DNA from: Helicoverpa zea
Lineage: Eukaryota > Arthropoda > Insecta > Lepidoptera > Noctuidae
Assembly (NCBI RefSeq): GCF_022581195.2
Contig: NC_061462.1
Span: 3,348,001-3,412,000 of the forward strand
Direction of reading: 5' to 3'
DNA length: 64,000 nucleotides
The translations under genes were made by a program, and so were the position numbers. The notes under the pieces were generated by a model, which was not told the DNA's origin, did no database searches, and worked only from the letters and a program-made list of their open reading frames with translations. Shown here one piece after another: positions 40,530 through 54,769 of this stretch; positions within the stretch are counted from its first letter, which is position 1; each line of letters begins with the position of its first letter.

Positions 40530-43500
40530 TATGCATTAAAAAAAGCTAAAGGCGTATTTTATATAAATTAATATTTTTTTCTGAGAGGCAAACAAAGTTT
40601 TGAGTAATGATAGTCGTAAAACTAAAGGCATTACGAGGTATAAAAATTATTCAAGAGCAAGTTAAAGTAACATTTTAAAGTTTTTCAATATAAAATAAAA
40701 TATTTTATCATATAAATTAGATCAAAATAACTATGTAGATAATATCTATTCAATGCTTTACAGATCTTTTCGGACTATTGAATAAATAAATTGAAACTAA
40801 ATCGATGTCCATAGAAAATAGTTTTTCAATTTCGATAGACATTCTTTACGTAAAGACTTCAAGAGAACAGATTAAACGACAACCCATTTCAATAAAAATG
40901 CACGCACTAAATCTAAAATTGATCTTAATCTTCCATTAAGGCAAAATGAAAGATTGAAGAAAAATATAAAACTTAATGACTTGAATGAATAATGATTAAA
41001 CAATTTTTGCTTCGACAAACTGTGTTCACATCGCCACGATGCATCGTGTCCTTTGATAAGGGGGTGCTCTCTTTTGAATTATGAGGGTAAAAGGTAACAT
41101 TTTTATAGTAAAAATAAAATCCATATCTACGGTACACGAACGTTTTCTAATAAACAACAAGACTGCCAGAATGCGTACGTGTACAAAGTATGTTTGCGAC
41201 AAAATAAAATATCTCTCCTCTATATTTTCGCTCAAAAGAAGGTCTCTTTAATTTGAAAACTTTAAGGAAAGGAAGCTCATCGCAAATACCTTCGGAATTT
41301 CTTTCTTAATTTTTTAATGCCCCTTATATAACGGCCTGTAAGAGAAAAATTAGAATTGAAAATGTAAAAAAGATAAAATGAAAAGCTGGTTGCAAATATG
41401 TAGTCAAAATTTACATGATAATGGTAGTCTGTCCTTTGTGGAGGGTAAGATATGACGGTGTGGAGTCGTCGGGGAAATTTAATTAATGAAATCAGCTAGT
41501 GGAAAAAGGTCGCAAGTAGTTATTATCAAAATAATACAATGTTTCGTAGATGCAGACTAATAAAACGCAGAAGTTAGTTTCTGTCGGAATTATTTAATTA
41601 GTGTTTATTATCGAACGTTATGAATTTTTGTAGCTATGTAGACGTCTAGACGATAATGAGTGTATGAAACCACACCGCCCGGACCAGAAACATTACAACC
41701 ATTTTTCATAACTTAACAAGCTCGTGGAGTTCCTTAAATCAATTCCAAAAGCGGAGTGAATAAAAATCGTTTCAGTGCTGATAGAAAAATGCACCAAGTT
41801 TCCAAATCGATTAGTTTGTCACATAGGCAAGTCGGAAAGTCCCTAACGGTCCGCCCGTCGAACTGTACGGCCAAATTTATCACTCAACTCGATTTAAATG
41901 CAAAACAAGCGTGGACGGACCAGTTAACTTTGGCAATAATAAATATTTTCTTTACTTTCATTGGTGATACAACTTAATTAGGTACTGGAACCTGTTCAGT
42001 TATGTGAGATATATTTTGGACATCCCGTAGCATCAGATAAGTGTATTTATCAGATGATTCAACGACACAATAAACATCATTACGAGTAGACGCGCTATAA
42101 TTTAATTCACTCGCGAATAATGTACTACCTCACCCCTACATAATCACCACGAAAATTCTAAGCACGTCTATTCGCGAATGCGTGACTGATCCCAAAGTGG
42201 CTAGTATTATTTATTCTGACACTTCAAACGGTCCATTAAATGAAAAGGTAGCCTCAGTAAATATTAACAGGTGCGTTAACCTGACCACTGCTAAGATAAA
42301 AGTAACACCCACCTTTTATATTAAAGGAAGTGAAGAATAACAAAGCGAGAAACTCAGGCTTTAAAATATAAGAGTTATAATGAAACTGGAGACAAGCCTT
42401 GAAGAATGAGGTACCTACTCTCCAACACATCTTTTATGCAATGAAAGTGTCGGTTGTCAGAATCCTGAGGATTCTACACTTTTAACGAAAAGTTGGAATT
42501 TGTTGAAGAAATTGTGAATACGATGCAAATGCTGACGAATATTGGGGAATGAAAAACACGCGAGAGGAATTGACAATCGGGAAATTTGCATAGTTTGGAT
42601 TCTGTTTGACCCGCAGTAGCATCCTAGTCGAAGTAGACGAATAATCGCAACTAAGTGTTGGAAACCAGTCATTCTGAAGAGAAAATGAAATTAGTTTTAT
42701 TGAAGAATGCTAGATATCGAATGGACTGGAAAATAAAAGAAAGATTTGAAAGTATGTGACGCCAAAGAGCGGTGGAAGTTAAGGAGCTTCACATTTGCGA
42801 GCCATTTAATTAAAACAAGTTTCTTTTGAAAACTTTTGCCGAATTCTTCTTTATATCTATAATATGTATGGAGATTGTTAAAGATAACAATTGGATAGGT
42901 AGGTTTTGTGTGAAATTAAATTTTGTCGTTGAGTTCCATTACGTTGATAACTTGTGATTAAACTAAACTACTTCACAATGCGGCTTTCGAAGCTACTATT
43001 TGCTCTCAGAGTTTGTTCGCAGAGAAGTGTAAATTATAATGATGACGATGGCTAAATAAACAGTAGGTACACAACATAACAGCAGCAGCGAAAATTCGTT
43101 ACCTGAACTAACAAACTATTTCCTACAAACGATGATGGCACACGTAACTAGCCCAATTTCCGTCCAATTAGTATGCCAAAACAAACGTTCACCCGAGATA
43201 AACTATCGTATTAACCGGAGCGCGAAAACACCAAGCAATTCACTATACAAAAGCAAAACAACGGAATAATTAAAGTGGTTCAAACATATACTGAGGTTTG
43301 CTAGGTATGCCGGATATATCCCAAATCCGACATACGCGCGTGTTCGGGCATCTGATATTAAAAGTGAAATCGTGGCTTCCAACAGTTCAGCAAACTACGA
43401 ATGGTGAGAATTTATTGGATTTCAAACACAGACACACACAGGGCTGTGACTGGTCAGTTGGCTTGCAGCTTAGAGAACTGCTATAGATTTTTCCATTTCA

Positions 43501-45952
43501 TATTCTATTTGTCTTTACAAGCTTTATTTTACTTGCTTGGTTCGTATTTCAACTCGTTTGTAATTTTTGCTCTATGTTTCTACCACGTTGCTTTAGTCAT
43601 TACACACGTTACTCTAATTAATATGAGTAAAACTGGTATGAGAAATAAACAAGTCATTGAAGTCACAGTTACTTAAAACTTCAGAAGAAAATACATAGAA
43701 CTTATGACTGTAAAAGATCTAACCAAGTAAGGATTCAGACGGTTCCAACTTGCAGAAACGGTAACTCCAAGTCTCGAGTACCTATATAAAGTTTCTGACA
43801 CTATGAGTAATTGCCGGACACAAGTTGAGAGAGAATATTACCTCACCTTGGAGAAAGATGTCCTCTCTAGACCACTAGAACATGTTGCTGTCCCTTGCGA
43901 CTTGTGAGAGATTCACCGAGGTAATGCAGCACAGAAAACTACCAGCACAATGTTTCTCAATGTATAGCTAGCATTCTGTTCAACTTTTGAAATAAGTTCA
44001 AGGTTCTAAACAATGATAGCAAGAACTTAAATTAATATTAGGTAGATAATTCCCATTGTTTGACCTCGAGCCAAACAGAATGGTCTTTACAATGTTAATA
44101 TTCATGAGAAGCTACTTTCTTAATATGCTTTCTTAATATATTAAACAATATCCTAGCAGCATAGGGTTGTCCATACACTATATTTCATTGAGTAAGTAGA
44201 CGAACAATTTTCGTGGCTTCCTTCCAGCCTTAATGCGACATCATTCGTGTAGCAGACTCATTCGTAATCACCATATGTACCGACCCTTGCGGTCTCATCT
44301 CGGATGCGAGGTTCGCACCAAACGCCTTTGTAATTTTGATTCCCGGGACGTTTCCCAGGGCCCTCTAATTATGGGCGCACGTTTACTACAATTGTCTGCC
44401 TATGGCTGAAGTTTATCTCTAATACCCCCAAAATAAACTTATGCAAAACAGTATTAAATTTTAGTTTTAATACCCTTTGTGTCACTGCGATTACTTAAGT
44501 GCTTAGATAAAGAGATGTTAATGAAGGTCTCGTGACTTTAAACAACGAGTAATAAAGTTATAACTTTTTTGAATACAATTTAAAAACTTTTTAGACTCAT
44601 TTTACTTCTAATATTTTATTAATAATTTAAATTAGAACTTTAGCTAGTCTCAAGATTAAAATTTACAACAAAAAACCGATGACATTGGATTAGGATACGA
44701 ATGTGATAGTTAGGTATTATAAAATTGATGGGATGTGGCGAAACTAGGCACCGGGGATATCGATAATTTATTGACCGTCCATTATTGGACACAAATGCTT
44801 GCGAATCCTGTGACAGTTTGCCATTCTTGGGAACCATCACACTGGGAAGCCTATGTAATGGAAGTTACCTACAACCACAAGAATAAAACATAAATCTGAA
44901 AATAATAAATAGCAAAAAACGGTTCTTTAGTGACTTAACCAACAAATTAAGGATATTTTACGCAGGATCATTAAAAACATTATTTACCAAAAGTACTCCG
45001 TCAAATAAAATAATTAATCATTTCCCTTTTCAAGCTCTGGTTTAATTTAATTTCGTGTACATTTCATGTTCATCGTATTTGCTGTGACCACACAGCGAAT
45101 AAGTCGAGCGGAATCATTTATATTTTACAGTAATATGTGAACAAGACGGTTAATCTTATACTGATTACATCTGATTTTCGAATGAAAATAATATTTCTGG
45201 CTTTATTTTATGAATACGATTGAAGTGAAGTTTTATAATTGGTTACTTTGGTGAAGAATTTATTTTAAAATTTTCACACAAAAATACCGCCGAATTGTAT
45301 GTCTGTATATTTTGTCACTGTTGCACTAACTGCTGTGGTTTAATTAAGAGTTCGGCGCCATTATCAGACTGCAGTCCTAGTTACAAAAAGGAAAACTTTT
45401 GTAACCATCGCTTGACTGCATATTTTTAACAAAACATTAAGTTGGAATATTTGCCAAGCATCTTGCCAATGGCAGTGTAATTAAGGTTAATTTAAGTTAA
45501 ATGAACTCGTCACTGACTTAGTTGTGACTGCATCTAAAAGCACAATAATTGGCAGAACCTTCACAGAACGGGCATTCAGTGTCTTTTGTTAAGAATTTTG
45601 TAATTAGAGACTAGCGCAGGCAAAAGGTGTTTTTATTAAATAATATCGTTTATTTTTAAACAAAGCTTTTATAGCATCTGCAAACAACAAAATTACTCAA
45701 GAAAAAAAAAAGTTTTGGGATCTTCTGCAATGACATTTTGACACTTCTATCGACACATACACATCACTACGCATGATTAATACGCAACACCGACCGCACA
45801 TAATTCTTGATATGCGAATGTACGTCGCACGGAACGCGAAGCTTCAGTCTAACGTAGCGTACACACGAGTGCGAAGTGCTGAGTATTCTAATAGGTGTCT
45901 TAGTTCACGACTACCGTCTTTGTGGTACCATTGTACGGAGCACACGTAAATG
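40530..45952. other. Non-coding stretch, no gene seen
   Basis: AT-rich sequence without supported genes. A small GC-richer patch at 44280-44390 has no recognisable coding motif. Frames at 43298-43676 overlap each other and are treated as chance. Confidence 0.4.
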
Positions 45953-45972
45953 TGTGTATGTGTGTGTGTCTA
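45953..45972 (+). repeat. (TG)n microsatellite
   Basis: A short run of TGTGTGTATGTGTGTGTGTC. Confidence 0.8.
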
Positions 45973-48900
45973 GTTTGTAGTTATAGGACTGTGTGAGGGG
46001 ATGAGTGACGTTAATTGTCAAGTAAGTTACTGACACGGGCGAGAGTAAAGTTATGTCGTGTTTATGTAGGATGAACGTGACATAATACAACTTGTCGACG
46101 TAGGCATATATAGGAAATTACAAGGGACTTTTCGATCAATAGGAGTTTTTACAAGGATACGAGCGAAATTATTTTCATCCATTTCGAAATTACCATTTAC
46201 GTTCATAGCGTCGAAATAAATTGAACACCTGACCTTTATAAAAGGATCCACATAACTTCTAAAGGCGCTTTTAACACCCGGCTTCAATAGGGAGCAAAGA
46301 ATGAATGACCCAAAAAAAACATTATAAGATTGAAATTTTAATGGATCATGAAGTTAGCTTTACTTATTGTTGTAATTACGTGTATGGAGAGTTTCGTATA
46401 GTGCGATTACACAGGTTAAGCTTTTGGCAAGAGTTTAATTAAAATCAGTTCACCGGTTTCAGTGATTAACGCTTAATAATTCAGTAATAAAGCTGCTCAT
46501 GGCTTCAGCTAATAATATGGTGAGTACCAAACTATCTGATGAATCCGTAAGTTACACACTTTACGAGGATTACGAAGCGGGCTATTAAAATGTGTGAACT
46601 TTGAGGCACAATAGTTTCTGGTACCTATTAACGTAAGCTTTATTGGATGTGTTGAAATTATGGTAATAACTCTCACCTTACATACATACTTGAATGGAGC
46701 ATCATTATTAAGGCCGAAACAATATCATTGTATCCATTAAGTAATGGCAGAAGTAAGAATCATCAGTAAGGATTTTCGTTAAGCTCCTCGACCACAAATC
46801 CTACTTGACTGATATATCATCACAGGACGTTATCAGCACGTTTACTGCCTGCAGACTAGACACTTGATATATCAAATCCCTTACCCACCGCACTTGGTAC
46901 GCGAGGGAATTCTGTATATTATCCCAGATATGGGGACTTACCTATTAATCAAAAGTGTAAGTAGATTAACTACATAAAACATATAAAAATAAAAACCATC
47001 ATGTAGGTACAAACAAGTTACATAGGACTTCTGAACCGGAGGCAAAAATAATACGTAGGTACCTGTCTGGTTGTATTTCCGTGTTTAGAAATCCCCAAAC
47101 AGGTCATTGTTTATGACACAAATGAAGATATTTTCTTCAGAACTGATAAAACAAACCCGCCTTATATTCTGGGGACTTCTTACTGGGTGATCAATAACAG
47201 AGTTGCAAGATGTCGCGTTACAGTCAAGACCTTATTTATCGCTATGATCACACCCCCGGGATACTAACTATGTATTGGAAATTCAAATGCTCAGAGCCTT
47301 TGGGACTGGTTCAAAGTTCGTATTAGAATAATTAGTCATGTTTACAGTGTTAAGTCTGGCGTAATGCTAACATAACACCCTCATTAATTAGGTACACAAG
47401 TAACGTAATTATATGGAAAAGTTTGTTCGGAAAAAAGAGCGGAAAATATAAATGGTTGGTTTTATTAACGGAACCTTCATTATTTATAGGAAAAATATAC
47501 ATATGTTTAATAGTACATCTGTCGAGCAGATTTTCCTTACACGTGCCTCGATTATCCATATCAAAGTTTACATAATATCTTACGATACATCGCGGCACGT
47601 ATGCTTATCGTGAGTAAACTTGGTTTTCAATCCGAAAGTGGTACGATATTCGGATTGGGTATACCATATTTCCTTCCAATTAACGACAGAGTAGCTGGGT
47701 GTTTTCATTGAAATGTTCAGCAGGAATAATGTAATTACTCAAACATGAACTTATTTCAAGTCTTGTGTCTCAGTTTTATTCCACGGTCTTTCTTCAGCTA
47801 TTTCCATTTCGAATAAGTACATAGTTATGAAGGAATTATAATATACGGGATCTAATCAGACAGGTGCCAAATACTTAACGATTTGTTATTATACATGTAC
47901 CATCACATACACATCATGTTTTTGGTACATTGTATACTGATTATATTCTACGGAGATAATATAATACTATTTGATGATGTGTATATAATTTGATTATGCA
48001 ACTCATAGCGTATGCTATACATTTTGATATAAATTTAACATTCAACTGACGTATTGCGAGATTTGCCTGCTAGTTTGAACTTGCAAGCACAAACACTAGG
48101 AATACCAAGTAGTTCTAGAACTCGGAACAGCTCTTAGTCCTTAGACTTATGACCCCATTTCGTTGACTAATAAGCTAAATGCCAGTTTCAGGAAGTAGCA
48201 TTTGAAACTTTGAAAAAAATTTTGTAGACTGAAACAAAGCTGCTAAAAACACAATGAAAAAAGACGATCTCAGTTGAATATTTTTTTCTACAATCTCGTT
48301 TGTTATATATTTGTGAGAGTATATAGCCAGCGATCCCCCACGCCAAGGCATATTTGATCAAAAAAATCCCGCTCACTACACATTTGACAAAGATTACACA
48401 AATCCCATGGAAGATGAAAGGAAGAAAGCAATAAGTTTCGTTCAAATACCAGTGACATAGAAAGGGCAACAATACGTAATACGTATATAATCTAATAGGA
48501 CAGATCTTTCATCAATCCGAGATACTTGAGGCGGAAGACAACAGCTGATGTTCGTACGTTCGTATTATCAGTAATATCTATGTGACGTTGGTACTAAGTC
48601 GGGCAAAGCCCACGGGAATGCGTGCTTATAGTTCTCGATCGATATGTGTACTGTTATAATGAAGCTCGCTATGAGAACATAGAAGATTAATTGCGAAGAG
48701 AGATGGCAGAAACTATACCTTAGAAACAGCAACTTCGCGAGTTCAAGGTTATGTTATTGCTTGCTCAAAGTGCTAAGTAATTCTAAATTGCCTTTGATTG
48801 ATCTCTGAATGAATTTAAATTGAACATCTTGTCTAGCTACAAGTTTCTAGAGATGAATATGTTGGCTTCGGATAGGTGTTTGTAAGCCAGAGAAATATGC

Positions 48901-49287
48901 GAGCTTCTAAATTACTAAAATTGATGAAGTTTTTCGGATCAAAACGATTCAATCAAGATTAAGCAGAAATTCCAATACACATTTTCAATTAATTTTAATA
49001 CTTAGATCACGGCATAATTTTATTAGAAACTTAAAACTAGAAAACTACGAACGTTTAATTCAAAACGTTGGCCGTATCTCGGACTCTCACGGGTATTAAC
49101 TTCCTCGTAAAACACTGCGGGGAAAATTCACAGACATTTCGTTGTCCGAATATTCAGCCCAAACTGCGGCAAACCCAATTTTTAATTGAAAAGGTTAATA
49201 GACCGAATAATTTTAAACACTGAAGTGTCGTTAAGTTAATTTAATAATATTATTAATTTAATTTATGGGAAAGATTGATAGTGCTAC
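45973..49287. other. Non-coding stretch, no gene seen
   Basis: AT-rich DNA with only short frames (up to 94 codons at 48188-48472) and no recognised repeat. Confidence 0.4.
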
Positions 49288-49299
49288 GCTATTTTCTTT

Positions 49300-49365
49300 C
49301 ATCATCATCATTTCAGCCATAGGACGTCCACTGCTGAACATAGGCCTCCCCCTTAGATCTCCACA
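49300..49365 (-). mobile_element. 66-bp RTE-type 3'-end insertion with 12-bp target duplication
   Basis: The insert CATCATCATCATTTCAGCCA, then AGGACGTCCACTGCTGAACA and TAGGCCTCCCCC, is flanked by exact copies of GCTATTTTCTTT at 49288-49299 and 49366-49377. The ATCATCATCAT start is a (TGA)n-type tail read from the minus strand. I recall the GGACGTCCACTGCTGAACAT motif from widespread lepidopteran RTE elements. The insertion is very short but has a clear duplication. Confidence 0.8.
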
Positions 49366-49377
49366 GCTATTTTCTTT

Positions 49378-52300
49378 AAGTCGATAATTTCAAAAAGATC
49401 AGCTTCTCTAATATTTTAAAAGCTGAACAAATAACACACTTTCCGAAACAAAGTCAGGTAAAGCCGTTATACTCTCGTCGAGTCACGTCATTGGCGGATT
49501 TAATATTAGATTCTTTCGATTTATTAGAAAGATACAAGCAAACAGTGTGTTGTTGGGTATCCGTCGGAAGGATTTCATTTGTTGAATGAAATAGGAGACC
49601 CAAACGATAATGCAATATACTATGGGATATGAGATGACAAGAATTTTGCCTTCTTACTTTGGTTACTTACCTTTCTTTGCTGTCATGTATGTATTTATTT
49701 TTCTCATTTAACTGTGACCTATATTAAGCAAGCTTCGTCTAATGATTAGGTAACATCTCAACGAAAGGCATTGACATAATATTCTATGAATGGTACAGAC
49801 ACTCATATCTTGTATGGGTACCCGAAATAAAATGTTATCTAAATGTGCTACACCCCTAAATACCCTCTCCAAGGATGTTTATTTGTAAGATAAAATCCTC
49901 TGAACACCAGCAGAGGGTTTTGTGTGTTAAACAGTAATATACGTTTTAGATAAAACTTCTACATAGCAAATAAGGCGGATAATGATCCAACACAGCAGCT
50001 ATTTGTTTTTATTTTCTCGAACAAAAACACGAGAATAACAAATGTTGTATAAGGCGTTAAGTACAGGATTTATTACGGCTACAAACGTCAAATTGTATCC
50101 GAATAAGTCGAAAGCTGTAAAAAAGTACCCACACATGCATACCTCATAGATAAATTTAGCAATATTTGACTAAAGGAATAAAGCCTGTCTGTCAGTTATC
50201 CGCTTATCCTTACAAATAGCATTTACGATGTTGCCAATAAATCTATGTAGTATAAAATCTGAGAAAACTTTCATCTCTCCGGGATAAATTCGAAAAGCAT
50301 TGGATTTTAATGCGAGCCCCACCGAAGCTTAGAGCTTATAAGTACAATTTTATAGAGAGCTCAGATTCTGTACGAAGACAATTTATGAACGAACGAATTT
50401 ATGAGCACATGGATTTTGTTCATTCTAGTTTGTGCTGATAAACCCCTAGCAAAGTTTTACTACATATAAATTTATTTATTCCGGCAAAAACATAAACAAA
50501 GTTTTTACGAATTTCTTACACGGATAAGACAAGCTTATACAATTTATAAAGATTACAGCGGTCTACAGCGTCTTAAAATTTATTTTCTAGTTTCCTCCAA
50601 CTAAAGGGAGTAGGTATCTAGGTAAGAAACCTAGGATACCTTCCATGAATATTAACGATGAAGACAGGAAAACTCGTTAACTAGTACTCGAGGAAAACGT
50701 GTCAATTTTACGTGGATCTTAAAAGGATAAGATTGCTGAAGCGTGGCAATATTTGATCTTTTACTATGAAATATTTTAGACACCGCGCTTAGCTTAGCTT
50801 TCAATTTTAAAAGAAATTTTGTATGTTTAAAAATCATGTAAGAATTTATACTGTAAAAGCACTCATGATAATGAACATTTAATAATAAGATTGTTTTAAA
50901 ACATTAGCATTTCCTAATACTATTTGTCGAGAGTGCTCTCAATGCTAGGCTAGTGGAGACAGCGAACTAAAATTCTAGAAAATTTCCTACATAGTAACTA
51001 CCCCAAAGGCGATTAAATTAAGCTTCAGCAAAATCTTCAAAATGAGAGCAGAAGTATTATGTTCCTAAAATTTTGTTCTTTGATGTGAGTATTACATGTC
51101 AAGTTTAAAATGTTCTGTTTTTACTCATATAATAAAACATGAAGGAACATAACTTTATTTATCAAGAATATATAGGTTTACGGTTGTCTTACCAAGCCTA
51201 ACGAAGCAAAAACCTAGCTAAGTAACTATTTCTTAACTAGAGATGCCTAAAACCATAACGTGGTAAAGCTACCGAAACCACACGTTTTGAAATTTGGGAT
51301 ATGAATACCACACAGATGCAAAGTTTACTGGGTTATACGAAAGCCAGAGACTATAATCCTCGCTACATTCATACCTAATATTCTAATCGGTAATTTTACA
51401 CATTAAGTATGAAGTATAGGTAGCTGCTAGTAGGTACCTTTATATGCGTACTCTTCGTGTAAGTATAAGGAGTCTGTTTACTTGCCCCAAAACGGGATAA
51501 CGTGGGCGATGTTTTATAACGAATATACGCTCTGTTAACTGAGGTTGTATTTCGGTAAAAGTATTAAAATTTATTACGATATGCAAAAAATAAACTCGCT
51601 AAAATAAACACTCTCGCGCAAAACATGTTGAAATATTAGCTTAGAATTAAACGGTTTAATAAATTGTCCTGTAAGGGAAAAGGTGCGAAATTGCAGAACA
51701 GTATCTAGGAAACGAGATACATCGTAAATATTTGAACATATTTTTATTAAAATAACGTTATTTTATGTGTGTTATTTCAGTAACGTTTTACCAGGAACTG
51801 TCCCACTTTTTCTACGCTTTATGCTTCTGCGTTGCTTTGAGCATTTTGTGGTAAAGCGTCAAATGACTGTAATTAGGTAACAATTACGAAAATTTTGCAC
51901 CGTCAAATTGTCGCATCTGCATAAGCCCCAAATAAAATTCAACTAGGGTAAATGTCCCAAATTGTGCCATGCTAAATATGGGTGCACTAGCATTGCTCCG
52001 CTTGTCTAGAAACGCGCGTTCCAAACGTTAATTGGTCCAAATGAAATTTCACAGTGGCTGGTTGAACGCTTTCGTTTAGTAAGTATTGTAATTTCACTCT
52101 CGTATTTGACTATCATACTAAGTTCATAGTTAGCTATTCCAATTTATTCAAGAGGAAAATGTTTTAAACTATGTTTTAACGCTTTCAGTGTTCGATGGAG
52201 CGCGACTTCGGCGTAATGTACTTAGCGGGGGATGCTGAAAAGTTTTCATGTTTTCCTTGAAATTATTTTACAAACTAAATAGTTTTTACTTTGCTATTTC

Positions 52301-53992
52301 GACCATTTTGTTAGTGGAGCGAGGAAAGTTCGGATAAGAAAAACAGCTTTTGCTTACTATTTTACACAAGGACACATTTAAGTCGAAGTCACCGAAGAAT
52401 AATAAAATTGTCGATACGTAAGTAAGCTCTCACTGACCGCCTCAACACCAAAAGTCCACTTAAAACATGTTCTCACTTACCCTGAACTATTAGCAAGTTG
52501 AACCCTTATAAAATATCTTTATATTTTAACCCCTGACCCTTTGTATCCCAGTCGGGACATAACACTTACTTTATATACTTGTTAATATTTTAATAATGCC
52601 TGCATTGTGTGAATTTTGGATGGCTAACATTATACTTGAGCGACTCGAGTTATTCATCGATAGCGCTCAACGAAGATTGTAAAGTCAATTGAAATGTTTA
52701 ATTATACATTCATGTGACAGCAGCATCATTAAGATTGTGAATATAAATGTCTTGAGAAACGTTTTGAAAATGTTATGATATAATGTTTGATCAAGAAGAC
52801 ATTTTGAAGTATCAAAAATGTTTGTGCTAGTAAAAGGTTCGCAGTATCCTTCAAGAAAACAAACAGCCTCAAGATTTTCAAGTAATATTTTACGTGGCAC
52901 GCTCGGTTTAGAAAGATGCTTCTGTGACTGCACGTCAGAGGTAGGTATGAGTTAATATTGGTTCCACTTTTCGTGAAACTGAAACATTTTCTCGCAACAT
53001 ATGTTCTGGTGCAATTTATACATTTTTGGAGTATGATGTTGGAAGCAAACACGGTTCGAGCGAGGATCTCGCGGGGCATCGGTAGTGCAAATATTTGCAG
53101 ATATACGAAATATTTGCGGTCGCGTCGTGTTTAGAATGCAATATGTAAATTCATTCGTAACCTCAACTATTGTGTTGTTATGTGCGGCATGTAAACTGGC
53201 TCTGAATATGTGTCGGGGCAGCACTGCGCTTGTAGTGAATGGTAAGCAGTGTCGAAAATAACATGTTTTTTATACAATAAGTAATATCGAGTCTTGTACT
53301 TATGTGACGATTCTTGGTGTATCATTTATGTACATTCGTGTATGTTAAGTTTTAATCTATATATCAATGACATAAATACCTACTAATTAAGACGATTCCC
53401 TAGACTTGATGAATATATTTCTATCTAAATACAGCTTATTGCCTGACCCCAGTATAATAGGGTATGTTATGGACAGTGGAGAATCTGAGAGAAGACAAAA
53501 TCAAAGTTTTCAGTTAAGATAGAAAACGGAGAGATTTCTAATTTCATCCAGTGATCCAATAATGTGTTGATTGGTAGACTAGCGCAGAACTCAAACACAC
53601 TTAAGACAAAGCGTTTAAAAACAAATAAAATGCAACTGAAGCTTGAACAACTTAATTGATAGTGTTACTGCGCTTTATCTTTTTACTTGGTTAGCTGGAG
53701 TTGTTTGCTGTGGCGTTTAGAAACGATTGAATTAAAGCTCTTAGTATTCTTTTGGTATATTTTCGAAACGGCTAAGGGAAGTAAGCTTTGATTTGCTGAA
53801 AACCAGACTGGAGTTGAACGAAAGACTAGAAGACAGAAAGATCCCACCAAAAACATTAAATGTAAAAAAAAGCCAATCCTCTACGCAATTCCTCCACCGT
53901 AAAAAGTTTTGAGATCGCATAGAAGCCAAGTCCTGTTCAACTTTATTTATAATAATAAATCAATATTTTGTCACTATATCAATAGTTTCGTT
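49378..53992. other. Non-coding stretch, no gene seen
   Basis: AT-rich DNA. Three overlapping minus-strand frames at 52685-53224 lack recognisable domains and look like chance. Confidence 0.4.
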
Positions 53993-54346
53993 CACTTTAC
54001 AATAATATTGACTTGGCCATGAGCACAATAAACTACAAATATAATACAGCATATCTTGGAGAGGTGAAAGTCAAACATGAAGTTTAATATCACAGAATTA
54101 AATACTTTTAGTTTATTCAATTGTTACTCAATGACCGACAGTCAGTATCATCCAACATCAATGAACTGCACATGTACTATGGCGCATGTTTAGTCCATGG
54201 TGATCTCAAATTCCAATCAGTGCATAATCAGTCCAATCGTAAAATCATGTCCATATAGAATTTATCAATTCAATGGTATTTACACATTATTTCAAGGAGC
54301 GACTTTTAACTTGTGCTCATGGCCAAGACAATATTATTGTAATGTG
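53993..54346. mobile_element. MITE with 36-bp terminal inverted repeats
   Basis: The left arm, 53993-54028, reads CACTTTACAATAATATTG, ACTTGGCCATGAGCACAA. The right arm, 54311-54346, is its reverse complement with two mismatches. The length is 354 bp and the interior is non-coding. No clear target duplication is visible. The right end abuts directly on one arm of a perfect 24-bp hairpin that extends into a transposase-like frame. Confidence 0.7.
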
Positions 54347-54401
54347 ACCATTTAGAACATCGCGAGTTACCTACCTTGTAACTCGCGATGTTCTAAATGG
54401 T
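54347..54401. repeat. Perfect 24-bp hairpin with 7-nt loop
   Basis: ACCATTTAGAACATCGCGAG (54347-54366, plus TTAC) pairs without mismatch with 54378-54401; the loop is CTACCTT. The right arm is part of a transposase-like frame (residues NYHLEHREL), so the left arm looks like an inverted copy of it, ending exactly where the neighbouring MITE ends. Confidence 0.85.
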
Positions 54402-54745
54402 AATTTTGAATAGTGGAACGTATAACATCAACGTTAAAGTTGTCTAATTCTAACTTCTTTAAACGTTTTTTACGATCTTTATGCGGAGATTTAAACTTAG
54501 AGTCAGATTCTTTTCCTTCAGCCAATATATTAGTAATTGTTCTCTCCGATACCCCCACTGCCATTGCTGTTCTTTTCCGTACGCTATTTAAATGTTCACT
54601 TAATTTCGATATTAAAATTGGACTTGCACTGCATACTGAATCACTTACTAGTTCTAATATATCTCTCGCATCTTTTTTCAGAAATTCGTATACCTTAGCA
54701 ATGGTAAAACAATAATACGTAAACGTTAACTTTTTTTCATATATA
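54367..54745 (-). pseudogene. Transposase-like N-terminal helix-turn-helix fragment
   Basis: The minus-strand frame (54367-54861) has a C-terminal two thirds resembling DNA-binding regions of arthropod transposases. One segment, RKRTAMAVGVSERTITNILA, looks like a helix-turn-helix (A...VGVSE.T...I). After it come FKSPHKDRKKRLKKLELDNF and VDVIRSTIQNYHLEHREL, matching a pattern of a basic K.R.K..K stretch, then LD.FD...IR..I...Y...RE.P that I recall from insect transposon proteins. The first ~45 residues lie opposite a plus-strand frame and are probably not part of the gene. It breaks off at the hairpin, and no catalytic DDE region follows. Family uncertain. Confidence 0.45.
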
Positions 54746-54769
54746 GAATCATTGTAGAAGTGTGCCCTG

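Noticed and set aside
44280..44390. GC-richer patch with a ~35-codon open frame
   Set aside because: No homology recognised, no splice signals that fit, too short.
52685..53224. Three overlapping minus-strand frames as a frameshifted gene
   Set aside because: Their residues show no common domain and no homologous order; ordinary chance overlap.
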